Shown here piece by piece: positions 45,579-55,080 of a DNA stretch of 64,000 bases (position 1 is the stretch's first letter; each line of letters starts with the position of its first letter). Source of the DNA: Crassaminicella thermophila (GTDB lineage: Bacteria > Bacillota > Clostridia > Peptostreptococcales > Thermotaleaceae); assembly GCF_008152325.1 (NCBI RefSeq), contig NZ_CP042243.1, positions 1,307,026 through 1,371,025 on the forward strand. The letters are read 5' to 3'. Below the pieces are notes generated by a model. The model worked only from the letters and a program-made list of their open reading frames with translations, had not been told where the DNA came from and did no database searches. Both the position numbers and the translations under genes were made by a program.

Positions 45579-46808
45579 ATGAAAAAATTTTTAAAAGTAT
45601 TAATTATAGCATTTATATGTTTTGTAGTTGTAATGACATCAGGAACATATATTTTTTTAAATAGTATTAGCAAAGGAGATAGTTATTCTCATGAGAAACC
45701 TGTTAGTGAAGATGCCTTACCTAAGAAAAAGGAGAGAGTAAATGTATTAATTGTAGGTGTAGATGCAAAAGATTCTAAGAGTAGTAAGTATGCACGAACA
45801 GATACAATTATGTTAGCTACATTTAATCCTGATACTAAAAAAATAGATCTTATTTCAATTCCAAGGGATACAAGAACTGTTATTAGAGGGCGTACAAAGA
45901 AAGATAAAATTAATCATGCTCATGTATATGGTGGGATAAATCTTTCTATGAAAGCAGTAAAAGATTTATTAGGTGTACCAGTTCATTATTATGTAAAAAT
46001 TAATTATACAGGTTTAGCAAAAATTGTAGATGATGTAGGGGGCGTAGAAGTTGATGTGCCAATGGATATGCACTATTATGATCCAAAAGCAGATCCGCCA
46101 TTAAAAATCAATTTAAAAAAAGGAAGGCAAGTGCTAGACAGTAATAAAGCAATGCAGTTTTTAAGGTTTAGAAAGGGATATATAAATCAAGATTTAGGAA
46201 GAATTGATGCACAACACACTTTTTTAACAGCATTAGCAGATAAACTATTAAAACCACAAATAATTACTAAATTACCTAAACTTGTAAAGACTTTTAATAC
46301 TTATGTTGATACGAATATGCCTATAACTACTATGACTTCATATGCACTTCAAGCTAAGGATATAAAATTAGAGGATATAAATATGATTACGATTCCTGGA
46401 GAATCAAAATTAATAAATGGTTTATGGTATTATATTCCTGATATGAATAAGCTTCAAATAATTATTGATGAAATATTTAATGAGACATATGATAGAACAA
46501 AAAATGTAAATACAAAAAAGGATACTGATTTAAAAAAAACTACTATTGAAGTTTTAAATGGATCCAATATAAGTGGATTAGCAACAAAAATAGCTAATAA
46601 GTTGAGAAAAGAGGGCTATAATGTAATAAATATAAGTAATGTAAAAGGAATTAAATACGGTCAGACGCATATATACGATAGAAAAAACAAATTAGATGAT
46701 ACAAAAAAAATTGCAGATTTATTAGGAGTAAAAGAAATAGAAATAGATATAAATATGGAAGCAAAAGCTGATATTACGATAATTGTTGGAAGTGATCTAG
46801 AAAGATAG
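45579..46808 (+). CDS. LytR-CpsA-Psr family cell-wall glycopolymer ligase
   Basis: Members attach teichoic acids or capsule to peptidoglycan outside the membrane. The 409-residue protein has an N-terminal membrane segment (FLKVLIIAFICFVVVMTSG). The LCP domain (about 55-240) contains VNVLIVGVDAKDS, ARTDTIMLATFNPDTKKIDLISIPRDTR and FLRFRKGYINQDLGRIDAQ. A LytR C-terminal domain (about 325-405, IEVLNGSNISGLATKIAN) follows. The ATG after TAGGAGTGAG was chosen rather than a frame overlapping yqeK. Specific polymer not predictable. Confidence 0.93.
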   Translation: MKKFLKVLIIAFICFVVVMTSGTYIFLNSISKGDSYSHEKPVSEDALPKKKERVNVLIVGVDAKDSKSSKYARTDTIMLATFNPDTKKIDLISIPRDTRTVIRGRTKKDKINHAHVYGGINLSMKAVKDLLGVPVHYYVKINYTGLAKIVDDVGGVEVDVPMDMHYYDPKADPPLKINLKKGRQVLDSNKAMQFLRFRKGYINQDLGRIDAQHTFLTALADKLLKPQIITKLPKLVKTFNTYVDTNMPITTMTSYALQAKDIKLEDINMITIPGESKLINGLWYYIPDMNKLQIIIDEIFNETYDRTKNVNTKKDTDLKKTTIEVLNGSNISGLATKIANKLRKEGYNVINISNVKGIKYGQTHIYDRKNKLDDTKKIADLLGVKEIEIDINMEAKADITIIVGSDLER

Positions 46809-46840
46809 CTACGGTAAAAAAGTACTGTGGCTATTTTTTA
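46805..46840 (+). terminator. Terminator after the LCP gene
   Basis: A 12-pair stem with two G-U pairs (ATAGCTACGGTA / TACTGTGGCTAT), followed by six T. Confidence 0.85.
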
Positions 46841-46911
46841 TTATTTTATCGTGTAATATCCTATAAAAATATATTGTATATATAGTAATAAAATATATTT
46901 GGGAGGATATT

Positions 46912-47913
46912 ATGGAAAACTTATTCGTATATGTGATGTTTTTTGTAGGATTGATAATAATAATTAAAGGAGGGAATTGGTTTGTAGATGCTGCAGTATG
47001 GATAGCTATTACAACAGGAGTTCCGAATATTTTAGTAGGTGCTACTATTGTCAGTTTAGCTACAACATTACCAGAGTTTTTTGTATCTACTATAGCTGTA
47101 GTAGAAGGCTATTCAGAGATGGCTATCGGGAATGCAATAGGGTCAACAATATGTAATATTGGTTTAGTATTAGGATTGTGTGCTTTTATTTCTCCTATTC
47201 AAGTACGAAGAAAATTTTTTAGTATTAAAGGTTTTATGATGATTTTTTCTTTATTATGTTTTTATTATTTTGCTAATGATAAAGTGTTAACTAAAATTGA
47301 AGGTTTTATGTTGATATTATTTTTAATAATTTATATAATAATAAATGTCTTTGAATTTAACAATGCTGATACATCAAATTCATTTAAGAAACATCACAAT
47401 ATAGGATGTTATAATATCTTTATTAATATTGCTAAATTTGTTGTAGGAGCTTTTGCTGTTATTATAGGTGCTAAATTGTTAGTAGATAATGGCGTGCGAA
47501 TTGCAAATATTCTCCACATCCCTAAGCAAGTTGTAAGTTTAACATTAATTGCTCTTGGAACTTCATTACCTGAACTTGTTACGTCAATCACTGCAACCAT
47601 AAAAGGGCATCAAGGAATATCTGTAGGAAATATTATAGGAGCAAATGTATTAAATATTACTATGGTTTTAGGTGCATCTTCAATTATATCTAATAAAGGA
47701 TTAATGATTTCAATAAGGAATATTGAAATTTTTAATAAAACATTAGTAAATGTACCACAAACATTGATTTTAGATATTCCAATGTCATTTCTTTTGATGT
47801 GTATATTGGTTTTATGTGGTACTTTTAGAAGAAAGGTTGATAGGAAGCATGGATTATTAATTTTTGTATTGTATATTGCTTATATTGCTATATTAGGACT
47901 TATATCTTTTTAA
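46912..47913 (+). CDS. Calcium/sodium antiporter family (CaCA, YrbG-like) protein
   Basis: A cation-exchange membrane protein of 333 residues with about ten hydrophobic helices in two homologous halves. The two alpha repeats are clear: GATIVSLATTLPEFFVSTIA with GNAIGSTICNIGLVLG in the first, and TLIALGTSLPELVTSITA with GNIIGANVLNITMVLG in the second. A cytoplasmic loop lies between them near residue 150. It presumably exchanges calcium for sodium or protons; the ion is not determined by sequence. It interrupts the usual LCP-to-rsfS adjacency. Confidence 0.9.
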   Translation: MENLFVYVMFFVGLIIIIKGGNWFVDAAVWIAITTGVPNILVGATIVSLATTLPEFFVSTIAVVEGYSEMAIGNAIGSTICNIGLVLGLCAFISPIQVRRKFFSIKGFMMIFSLLCFYYFANDKVLTKIEGFMLILFLIIYIIINVFEFNNADTSNSFKKHHNIGCYNIFINIAKFVVGAFAVIIGAKLLVDNGVRIANILHIPKQVVSLTLIALGTSLPELVTSITATIKGHQGISVGNIIGANVLNITMVLGASSIISNKGLMISIRNIEIFNKTLVNVPQTLILDIPMSFLLMCILVLCGTFRRKVDRKHGLLIFVLYIAYIAILGLISF

Positions 47914-47955
47914 TAAAAAACAGATAATATATACAGAAGAATTAGGAGGTTATAT

Positions 47956-48309
47956 ATGATTGAAACTTCTAGAGAAATTGCTTTTGAAATTGCAAAGGGG
48001 ATAGATGAAAAAAAAGGACATGATATTAATATATTAGATATTAGAAATATTTCAAGCTTTGCAGATTATTTTGTTATTGCTCATGGGACGTCTACTCGAC
48101 AGGTAAAAGCAATGGCAGATGAAATACAAAAAAGAATGGAAGAAAAAGGAATACAACTAGATCATAAAGAAGGTTATGATAATGGTAGATGGATATTATT
48201 AGATTATATAAATGTAGTTGTACATCTTTTTATAGAAGAAGAAAGAAATTTTTATGGTATAGAAAGAGTTTGGAAGGATGCGTTATGTGTAAATGTTGAC
48301 AATTTATAA
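47956..48309 (+). CDS. rsfS: Ribosome silencing factor RsfS
   Basis: Binds L14 and blocks subunit joining when nutrients are scarce. The 117-residue protein shows DINILDIRNISSFADYFVI, GTSTRQVKAMADEIQ, GYDNGRWILLDYINVVVHLF and FYGIERVWKDA. The start has TAGGAGG. The -35 box of the leuS promoter overlaps its final codons. In Bacillus the orthologue is yqeL, also downstream of yqeK. Confidence 0.95.
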   Translation: MIETSREIAFEIAKGIDEKKGHDINILDIRNISSFADYFVIAHGTSTRQVKAMADEIQKRMEEKGIQLDHKEGYDNGRWILLDYINVVVHLFIEEERNFYGIERVWKDALCVNVDNL

Positions 48310-48324
48310 GAAAGCATTTATAAT
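48296..48324 (+). promoter_or_regulatory. Consensus promoter of leuS
   Basis: TTGACA (48296-48301) and TATAAT (48319-48324), both exact, with a 17-base spacer. The -35 box lies inside the end of rsfS. Confidence 0.88.
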
Positions 48325-48370
48325 AGTTATAAAATTCTAAGAAATATTACAAAAAATAAATATGAAATTT

Positions 48371-48559
48371 GAGGAGTAGTAGATAGTGAGTCTTTTTAAG
48401 AGAGTCGGTGGGTGGTGTGAATCGACAAAGATAACTTTTGAACTTGCCTCACATTGCATAGGTTAGTTACCTTTAAAAACTACTAAAGAGGACATAACAA
48501 TGTCAATTAGGGTGGTACCGCGGGGAATTCCTCGTCCCTATTTGGGACTAGAATTTTTC
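48371..48559 (+). promoter_or_regulatory. T-box riboswitch sensing uncharged tRNA-Leu
   Basis: The leader of leuS has the T-box core AGGGTGGTACCGCGG (48509-48523), the AGTAG and GAGAGTCGGTGGGTGGTGTG elements of stem I, and a competing terminator (AATTC-CTC-GTCCC pairing with GGGAC-TA-GAATT, then T; 48526-48559). The probable specifier is CTT at 48443-48445 in TGAACTTGCCTC, a Leu codon, fitting leuS. TGGT in the core would pair with an ACCA tRNA end. Confidence 0.92.
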
Positions 48560-48616
48560 AAGGTACTTTTTTTAATTTGCTATTTCAAAATTTTAAATAT
48601 ATAGGAGGATATACAT

Positions 48617-51082
48617 ATGTCAAAGTACGATTTTAAAACAATTGAGAAAAATTGGCAAGAACAGTGGGAAAAAGAAAAAATGTTTAAGACAGATGAAAAT
48701 GAAAAAGAAAAATACTACGTATTGGAAATGTTTCCATACCCATCTGGAAAACTTCATATGGGGCATGTAAGAAACTATTCTATAGGAGATGTTATTGCTA
48801 GATTTAAGAAAATGAAGGGATATAATGTGCTTCATCCTATGGGGTGGGATGCTTTTGGACTACCTGCTGAAAATGCAGCAATAAAGCATGGAATTCATCC
48901 AAATAAATGGACATTAGAAAATATTGAAGAAATGAGAGAGCAATTAAAGCAGCTAGGAATTAGTTATGATTGGGATAGAGAGGTTGCTACCTGTTGTCCT
49001 GATTATTATAAATGGACACAGTGGATTTTCTTGCAATTTTATAAAAACGGACTTGCTTATAAGAAACAGTATGCAGTAAACTGGTGTCCTTCTTGTGAAA
49101 CAGTTTTAGCTAATGAGCAAGTAGTTGGTGGAAGATGTGAACGTTGTGATAGTTTGGTAGGGAAAAAAGAATTAGATCAATGGTATTTTAAAATTACAGA
49201 TTATGCAGAAAAACTACTAGAAGATATAGAAAAATTAGAAGGATGGCCAGAAAAAGTTAAAACTATGCAAAAAAATTGGATTGGAAAAAGTGTGGGAGCA
49301 GAAGTTGAGTTTAAAATTGATGGTTCTGATAAGATACTAAATGTTTTTACTACTAGACCAGATACACTTTATGGTGTGACTTATATGGTGTTAGCTCCTG
49401 AACACCCTTATGTAAAGGATTTAACAGTGGGTACAGAATACGAACAGAAAGTAGTAGATTTTAGAAATAAATTACAACACTTATCGGAGATTGAAAGAAC
49501 AGCTACAAATGTAGAAAAAGAAGGAATGTTTATAGGGAAATATGCAATTAATCCTTTAACAGGAAAGAAAGTACCAATTTATATAGCAAATTATGTTTTA
49601 ATGGATTATGGTACTGGAGCTATTATGGCAGTACCTGCTCATGATGAAAGAGACTTTGAATTTGCTAAAAAGTATGATATTGAAATTATTCCTGTAATTA
49701 AGCCAAAAGATGATAGCATAGATGTAAGTAATTTAGAAAAAGCGTATACTCATGAAGGAATAATGATCAATTCTGGAAAATTTGATGGATTAGATAGTAA
49801 AGAAGCCCTTGTTGAGATATCTAACTATCTTGAAAAAGAAAATTTAGGAAAGAAAACAGTTAATTTTAGATTAAGAGACTGGTTAATTTCAAGACAGAGA
49901 TATTGGGGAACGCCAATACCGATAGTTTATTGTGATACATGCGGTATTGTACCAGTAAATGAGAGTGACTTACCTGTAAAGCTACCAACAGATGTTGTAT
50001 TTACAGGAAAAGGAGAATCACCTTTAACAACTAGTAAGGAATTTATGAATACTACATGTCCAAAATGTGGTCAAGCTGCAAGAAGAGAAACAGACACAAT
50101 GGATACTTTCATAGATTCTTCATGGTATTTTTTAAGATATACAGATCCTTCAAATAATGAAAAAGTATTTGGATACGATAAAGCAAAATATTGGATGGAT
50201 GTAGATCAATATATTGGTGGTGTAGAACATGCGATATTACATTTGCTTTATGCTAGATTTTTTACAAAAGTATTGTATGATTTAGGATATTCTCCTGTTT
50301 CAGAACCATTTAAGAACCTTCTTACTCAAGGAATGGTACTAAAAGATGGTGCAAAGATGTCAAAATCAAAAGGAAATGTAGTAAGTCCTAAGGAAATTAT
50401 AGATAAATATGGTGCAGATACAGCTAGATTATTCATTCTTTTTGCAGCACCACCTGATAGAGACCTTGAGTGGAGTGATGCAGGAGTAGAGGGTTGCTAT
50501 AGATTTTTAAACAGAGTATGGAGAGTTATTGATGAATTAAAAGATTTTGTAGGAGATGCTAAAGGTGAAGTAGTAAAAACAAAGGAAGATAAACAATTAA
50601 GATATATGATTCATACGACGATCAAAAGGGTAACAGAAGATATTGAAGAAAGATTTAACTTTAATACTGCTATTAGTGGAATTATGGAGCTTGTAAATGA
50701 AGTTTATAAGTATAAGGAATTAGGAGAAGCATGTAATAAGACTTTATTAAAAGAAGCTTTAGAAACTATCATTATATTATTAGCACCTTTTGCACCGCAT
50801 ATTACTGAAGAATTGTGGCACAACATAGGATATAATTCAAGTGTTCATACAATTGAATGGCCTATATATGAAAAAACTGCTATTGTAAAAGATGAAGTCG
50901 AAATTGTAATACAAATTAATGGAAAAGTTAGAGAAAAAATTGAAGTTTCATCATCAGCTACAAAAGAAGAGTTAGAGAAAGAAGCTCTTTCAAATTCTAA
51001 AATTAAAGCAATGATAGATGGTAAACAAATTATTAAGGTTATTGTAGTACCTAAAAAATTGGTAAACATAGTAATAAAATAA
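48617..51082 (+). CDS. leuS: Leucyl-tRNA synthetase
   Basis: Charges tRNA-Leu. The 821-residue class I synthetase has HIGH-type [16 protein letters not shown] near residue 40, the zinc region [13 protein letters not shown] with CERCDSL, the editing domain ([34 protein letters not shown]), WYFLRYTDP, and [12 protein letters not shown] near 580. The C-terminus is an anticodon-binding domain and the appended [13 protein letters not shown] domain. AGGAGG precedes the ATG. Expression is set by the T-box in front. Confidence 0.97.
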   Translation: MSKYDFKTIEKNWQEQWEKEKMFKTDENEKEKYYVLEMFPYPSGKLHMGHVRNYSIGDVIARFKKMKGYNVLHPMGWDAFGLPAENAAIKHGIHPNKWTLENIEEMREQLKQLGISYDWDREVATCCPDYYKWTQWIFLQFYKNGLAYKKQYAVNWCPSCETVLANEQVVGGRCERCDSLVGKKELDQWYFKITDYAEKLLEDIEKLEGWPEKVKTMQKNWIGKSVGAEVEFKIDGSDKILNVFTTRPDTLYGVTYMVLAPEHPYVKDLTVGTEYEQKVVDFRNKLQHLSEIERTATNVEKEGMFIGKYAINPLTGKKVPIYIANYVLMDYGTGAIMAVPAHDERDFEFAKKYDIEIIPVIKPKDDSIDVSNLEKAYTHEGIMINSGKFDGLDSKEALVEISNYLEKENLGKKTVNFRLRDWLISRQRYWGTPIPIVYCDTCGIVPVNESDLPVKLPTDVVFTGKGESPLTTSKEFMNTTCPKCGQAARRETDTMDTFIDSSWYFLRYTDPSNNEKVFGYDKAKYWMDVDQYIGGVEHAILHLLYARFFTKVLYDLGYSPVSEPFKNLLTQGMVLKDGAKMSKSKGNVVSPKEIIDKYGADTARLFILFAAPPDRDLEWSDAGVEGCYRFLNRVWRVIDELKDFVGDAKGEVVKTKEDKQLRYMIHTTIKRVTEDIEERFNFNTAISGIMELVNEVYKYKELGEACNKTLLKEALETIIILLAPFAPHITEELWHNIGYNSSVHTIEWPIYEKTAIVKDEVEIVIQINGKVREKIEVSSSATKEELEKEALSNSKIKAMIDGKQIIKVIVVPKKLVNIVIK

Positions 51083-51096
51083 TGAAGGAGGGCTAC

Positions 51097-51741
51097 ATGG
51101 AAAAGAAAATACATCCAATATTAAAAGCTATGATTCCTATAGTAGAAGGAATAGCGAAAACTTTTGGGAAAAATTGTGAAGTTGTATTACATGATTATTA
51201 TGGTTCTAAAAGTTCAATTATTGCTATAGAAAATGGACATGTGACAGGAAGAAGCATAGGTAGCCCAATAACTGAAGAAGCTTTAAAAGCTATTCAAAAG
51301 GGAGATATAGATGAGAATATTATTAATTATACTGGAAAAACAACAGATGGAAGAGTATTAAAGTCAAGTACTATGTTTATTAAGGATGAAAATGCAAGTA
51401 TAATTGGTTTATTGTGTATAAACTTTGATATGTCTACATTAATTGTTGCACAAAATGCTATTAGTGAAATTATACAAACAGAAGATGAGGAAGAGATAAA
51501 AGATAATATAACGAATAGTGTTAATGATGTATTAAGCAATATTGTATCTAATACGCTAAGTAAATTAGGAAAACCTGTAGCATATATGAACAAGGAAGAA
51601 AAAGTTAATGTGGTTAAAAAATTAGATAAACAAGGGGCATTTTTGATTAAGGGTGCAATAGATTATGTTGCAAAAGTTTTATGTGTGTCTAGATATACAA
51701 TATATAATTACCTTGATGAAATTAGAGTTTGTGATAAATAA
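51097..51741 (+). CDS. YheO-family PAS/helix-turn-helix regulator
   Basis: A probable DNA-binding regulator of 214 residues. The N-terminal YheO-type PAS domain shows EVVLHDYYGSKSSIIAIENG near residue 30 and GLLCINFDMS near 105; the C-terminal part (about 155-213) contains KLDKQGAFLIKGAIDYVAK and the recognition helix VSRYTIYNYLDEIR. This pattern fits the DauR/YheO group, whose members respond to amino acids or other metabolites; the ligand is unknown here. The chosen ATG follows GAAGGAGG; the ATG overlapping the leuS stop codon lacks one. Confidence 0.88.
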   Translation: MEKKIHPILKAMIPIVEGIAKTFGKNCEVVLHDYYGSKSSIIAIENGHVTGRSIGSPITEEALKAIQKGDIDENIINYTGKTTDGRVLKSSTMFIKDENASIIGLLCINFDMSTLIVAQNAISEIIQTEDEEEIKDNITNSVNDVLSNIVSNTLSKLGKPVAYMNKEEKVNVVKKLDKQGAFLIKGAIDYVAKVLCVSRYTIYNYLDEIRVCDK

Positions 51742-51774
51742 ATATCCACCAGCTTAGCTGGTGGATATTTATTT
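51736..51774 (+). terminator. Bidirectional terminator between the regulator and the aminotransferase
   Basis: An 18-bp stem (AAATAAATATCCACCAGC and complement) with a TTA loop and T-rich ends in both directions, between two convergent genes. Confidence 0.92.
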
Positions 51775-51781
51775 TAGATGT

Positions 51782-52852
51782 TTATATGTTTAAAATTTTA
51801 TCTATTAGTGACAATAATTCTTTTATCTGATCTAATGTTGTATCTGCCATGTGAGCAATTCTAAATGTCTTTTCTTTTAGATCTCCATATCCATTAGAAA
51901 TCATGTAGCCATGTTTAGCTAATTTATTATTTAGATCAGAAACAGAAATATTTCTTATGTTCTTTACTGTTGTTAAAGTGTTAGATGCATATTTTTCATC
52001 TGCAAATAATTCAAATTTTTCTTTAGCCCATGATCGAACATATTTTGCCATTTCAAGATGGCGTTTAAATCGATTTTCTAATCCTTCTTCTAAAATTTTG
52101 TCTAGTTTATAATCAAGAGCAAACATATGAGATAGAGAAGGTGTAGATGGATACTGATGATCTTTATTTTGTATGTATTTATACATTTCTAATAAATCAA
52201 AATAAAAGCCTCTATTTTCTACTTTTTTAGCTGATTTTATAGCTTTTTCAGAGATTGAGCAAATTGCCATTCCAGGAGGCAAACCTAGGCATTTTTGAGT
52301 AGAAGTAATACAAATATCAACACCTAGTTTATCTACTTCAATTTTTGTTCCACCCATTGAACTAACAGTATCTAAACAGAAGATAACTTCTGGATATTTT
52401 TTAATAACTTCTGAGATTTCTTCGATTGGATTCATAACACCTGTAGATGTTTCATTATGTGTAATTGTAATTAAGTCATATTTTCCTGTAGATAGAACTT
52501 CATCTACCATATTAGGTGTAGTTGGTTTACCCCACCCTGAAGAAAATTTATCCGCAGGTACATTGTTAGAAATCGCCATTTTATACCATCTATCTCCGAA
52601 AGCACCTATAGAGAAAATTGCTGCTTTTTTTCTAGTACATGAACGTACTGCTCCTTCCATTAGGCCGCTACCAGAAGAAGTAGATAGCATGATTTGTTTT
52701 TTCGTATACATAAGTTGCATCATTTTTTCAGAAATATTTTTCTGTAAAATAGATGCAGCTTTTGTTCGATGACCGATCATAGGGGTCGCCATTTTTTGTA
52801 GTACATCTTCTGAAACGTTGACAGGTCCAGGAATAAATAATTTTTTGTGCAT
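51782..52852 (-). CDS. Class V PLP-dependent aminotransferase (serine-pyruvate type)
   Basis: A 356-residue pyridoxal-phosphate enzyme of the alanine-glyoxylate/serine-pyruvate group. It opens LFIPGPVNVSEDVLQKMATP, has STSSGSGLMEGAVRS, the FCLDTVSSMGG segment, and the PLP lysine in CITSTQKCLGLPPGM near residue 190. The likely roles are serine or glyoxylate metabolism, or phosphonate (2-aminoethylphosphonate) type transamination; the sequence alone does not choose. It starts at an ATG behind AAGGAGG and is not linked to a serA gene. It is convergent with the YheO-type regulator. Confidence 0.9.
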   Translation of the reverse strand: MHKKLFIPGPVNVSEDVLQKMATPMIGHRTKAASILQKNISEKMMQLMYTKKQIMLSTSSGSGLMEGAVRSCTRKKAAIFSIGAFGDRWYKMAISNNVPADKFSSGWGKPTTPNMVDEVLSTGKYDLITITHNETSTGVMNPIEEISEVIKKYPEVIFCLDTVSSMGGTKIEVDKLGVDICITSTQKCLGLPPGMAICSISEKAIKSAKKVENRGFYFDLLEMYKYIQNKDHQYPSTPSLSHMFALDYKLDKILEEGLENRFKRHLEMAKYVRSWAKEKFELFADEKYASNTLTTVKNIRNISVSDLNNKLAKHGYMISNGYGDLKEKTFRIAHMADTTLDQIKELLSLIDKILNI

Positions 52853-52900
52853 AGCATAACCTCCTTGAGATTGTAAATAGATTAAAAAATTAAAGATCTA

Positions 52901-54229
52901 TTAATAAAAATATTTTTTATTTTTTCTAGCCAATCTTCTTTTTCTAAGAAGTTTATTTTTTCTCTTTCTTAAGCGAATGATTGTTACGATAGTTCTCCAT
53001 ATAATATAAATGAGAAAGATAATAAGGAAATAATGAAGTAATGATCTTTTTTTATCATCAAAATAAAAAATAGACGTGATGCCTTTTTTTTGTTCAATAG
53101 ACTTAGCAGCAATTAAGTTAACTTCTCCCAAATTCTTTTCATTAGATTTAAAAATAACTTTCCCAAGGAGTTGTCCTTTTTGTATAGGTGCTGATATATT
53201 TTTATTTATCTTAACAATTTTATCTATAGAATTTAAGTTTTCATTTTTAGGAATAGTTTTATATAGATTATTTTGTGTAATCAAATCTATAGTTTTCTCT
53301 GTACCATTTTTGATGGGAATAGATTTGACTTTTTTTCCTGCATCAGTTATTTTAATAAATTTAAAATTTTCAAAACCATAATCTATAAGTGTTCTTGAAT
53401 CTAAATAAATATTTTTTCCTTTAGCTTTTAATATGACACTTATTAATCTATGACCATCTTTTTTTGCTGATGTGACAAGACATTGTTGTGCTAAAACAGT
53501 ATATCCAGTTTTTATGCCGTCAATGATATTATATTTTATATCAACTGATTTTCCATTATATAAGATTTTATTTCTAGGTCCGACACCCCAAAGGAATCTA
53601 TTGGAATTTTTTAAGTAACGTGTTTCAGTTTGTTTATTTGTAGGTGGAATTTGATATCTTACGGTTTTAACAATTTCTCTAAATTTTGGTATAGTCATAG
53701 CATGCCTAGCAATTATTGCTAAATCATAGGCTGTTGTAACATGTTTATCATTTGGCAATCCATTAGGATTTACAAAGTGAGTATTCTTTGCTCCAATTTC
53801 TTTTGCTCTTTTATTCATTAATTTAGCAAACTCTTCTATACTACCAGAAATATGCTTAGCTAATGCTACAGCAGCATCATTAGCCGAATCAATTAATAAT
53901 GCATAAAGGAGCTGTTCTACAGTGAATTCTTCTCCTTCTATGACATATATTCTACTACCATCAGTAAAAGGTGTATCTTTATCGATTATAACTTTATCTT
54001 GTAAATTTGCATTTTCTAATGTAAGAATTGCTGTCATAATCTTTGTTGTACTAGCTGGATACATTTGCATATGAGCATTTTTTTCAAACAAAACATCACC
54101 AGTATCAGCATCAATTAAAATTCCACTTGGAGCTGTAATTGTAGGATACAATGTTATAGCAAATGCGGGGTATAACGCAGAGTTTATTAGTAAGAATATG
54201 ATTGTAAGAATTAATACAAATTTTTTCAT
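52901..54229 (-). CDS. D-alanyl-D-alanine carboxypeptidase (DacF/PBP5 type)
   Basis: A low-molecular-weight penicillin-binding protein that trims the last D-Ala of peptidoglycan. It has 442 residues: a signal peptide (KKFVLILTIIFLLINSALYP), the S-x-x-K box PASTTKIMTAIL near 60, S-x-N in LIDSANDAAVAL near 115, and K-T-G in DGIKTGYTVLAQQC near 235. A C-terminal membrane helix (about 410-428, HYFLIIFLIYIIWRTIV) with a basic tail follows. GAGGTG precedes the ATG. A sporulation role (as DacF) is possible but not shown. Confidence 0.93.
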   Translation of the reverse strand: MKKFVLILTIIFLLINSALYPAFAITLYPTITAPSGILIDADTGDVLFEKNAHMQMYPASTTKIMTAILTLENANLQDKVIIDKDTPFTDGSRIYVIEGEEFTVEQLLYALLIDSANDAAVALAKHISGSIEEFAKLMNKRAKEIGAKNTHFVNPNGLPNDKHVTTAYDLAIIARHAMTIPKFREIVKTVRYQIPPTNKQTETRYLKNSNRFLWGVGPRNKILYNGKSVDIKYNIIDGIKTGYTVLAQQCLVTSAKKDGHRLISVILKAKGKNIYLDSRTLIDYGFENFKFIKITDAGKKVKSIPIKNGTEKTIDLITQNNLYKTIPKNENLNSIDKIVKINKNISAPIQKGQLLGKVIFKSNEKNLGEVNLIAAKSIEQKKGITSIFYFDDKKRSLLHYFLIIFLIYIIWRTIVTIIRLRKRKNKLLRKRRLARKNKKYFY

Positions 54230-54396
54230 AATTCACCTCATTAATAAAAAGTTACTTTATTAGTATAACAAAAAAACAAAAAAAATTTAAGGAAAATGAG
54301 GGGAAAAATATTACTATATGTGAATAACAAATAAACTAAATGACAAATATACCAATAACAATTATGAAAGTTAAGAAATGATATTGAGGTGATTTT

Positions 54397-55020
54397 ATGA
54401 ATAAGCTTACGAAACGTGAATTTGTTATAATTTCTACATTTGTTATTATTATGTTATTTATAATAGTAGGTAAATACTATTATAATGAATCAAAGGAAAT
54501 TGTTTTTGAGCATGAAATGGAAGAAACTAAAGAAATAGATGAAGATATTAAAAAGACAGATATAACTATTTCTAAAAAAGAAAAATTGATTATTGTAGAT
54601 GTTTGTGGAGAAGTTAGAAGACCTGGAATTGTAAAAATAAAAGAAGGAGATAGAGTAGTTGATGCAGTGACATTGGCAGGTGGACTGTTAAATACTGCAG
54701 ATAGAAAACAAGTAAATATGGCAAGAATTTTAATAGATGGTGAGCAGATATATGTACCGAAAATAGGAGAGAATCTTACATCAATAAATATTTCAGGAAG
54801 TGTAGCTAAAGCATCAATAAAATCAGATAAGATTAATATAAACACAGCTTCAAAAGCTGAACTTGAGAGCTTAGATGGGATAGGTGAAAGCCTTGCTAAA
54901 AGAATTATCGAATATAGACAAAATAATGGTATATTTCAAGATATAAGGGATATTAAGAAGGTATCAGGAATAGGAGATAAAAAATTTAGTGCGATTAAGG
55001 AACATATTTGTTTAAATTGA
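54397..55020 (+). CDS. comEA: ComEA-like DNA-binding protein
   Basis: A 207-residue protein like the DNA receptor of natural competence. It has an N-terminal membrane anchor (EFVIISTFVIIMLFIIVG), then an SLBB domain (VDVCGEVRRPGIVKIKEGDR, about 66-125). Two helix-hairpin-helix motifs follow at the C-terminus: INTASKAELESLDGIGESLA and IRDIKKVSGIGDKKFSAIKEH. In Firmicutes this receptor works with ComEC and ComEB, neither of which is nearby. Similar proteins also occur in Clostridia with no known competence, so a transformation role is inferred only from the family. Confidence 0.88.
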   Translation: MNKLTKREFVIISTFVIIMLFIIVGKYYYNESKEIVFEHEMEETKEIDEDIKKTDITISKKEKLIIVDVCGEVRRPGIVKIKEGDRVVDAVTLAGGLLNTADRKQVNMARILIDGEQIYVPKIGENLTSINISGSVAKASIKSDKININTASKAELESLDGIGESLAKRIIEYRQNNGIFQDIRDIKKVSGIGDKKFSAIKEHICLN

Positions 55021-55080
55021 TAGGATATTTAAAATATGGTAACATAAACTATATGATGACAGAAGATGGGGGTGATAACC

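Noticed and set aside
53076-53381. Forward open frame inside the D,D-carboxypeptidase gene
   Set aside because: Opposite strand of a clear penicillin-binding protein, with no motif or ribosome site.
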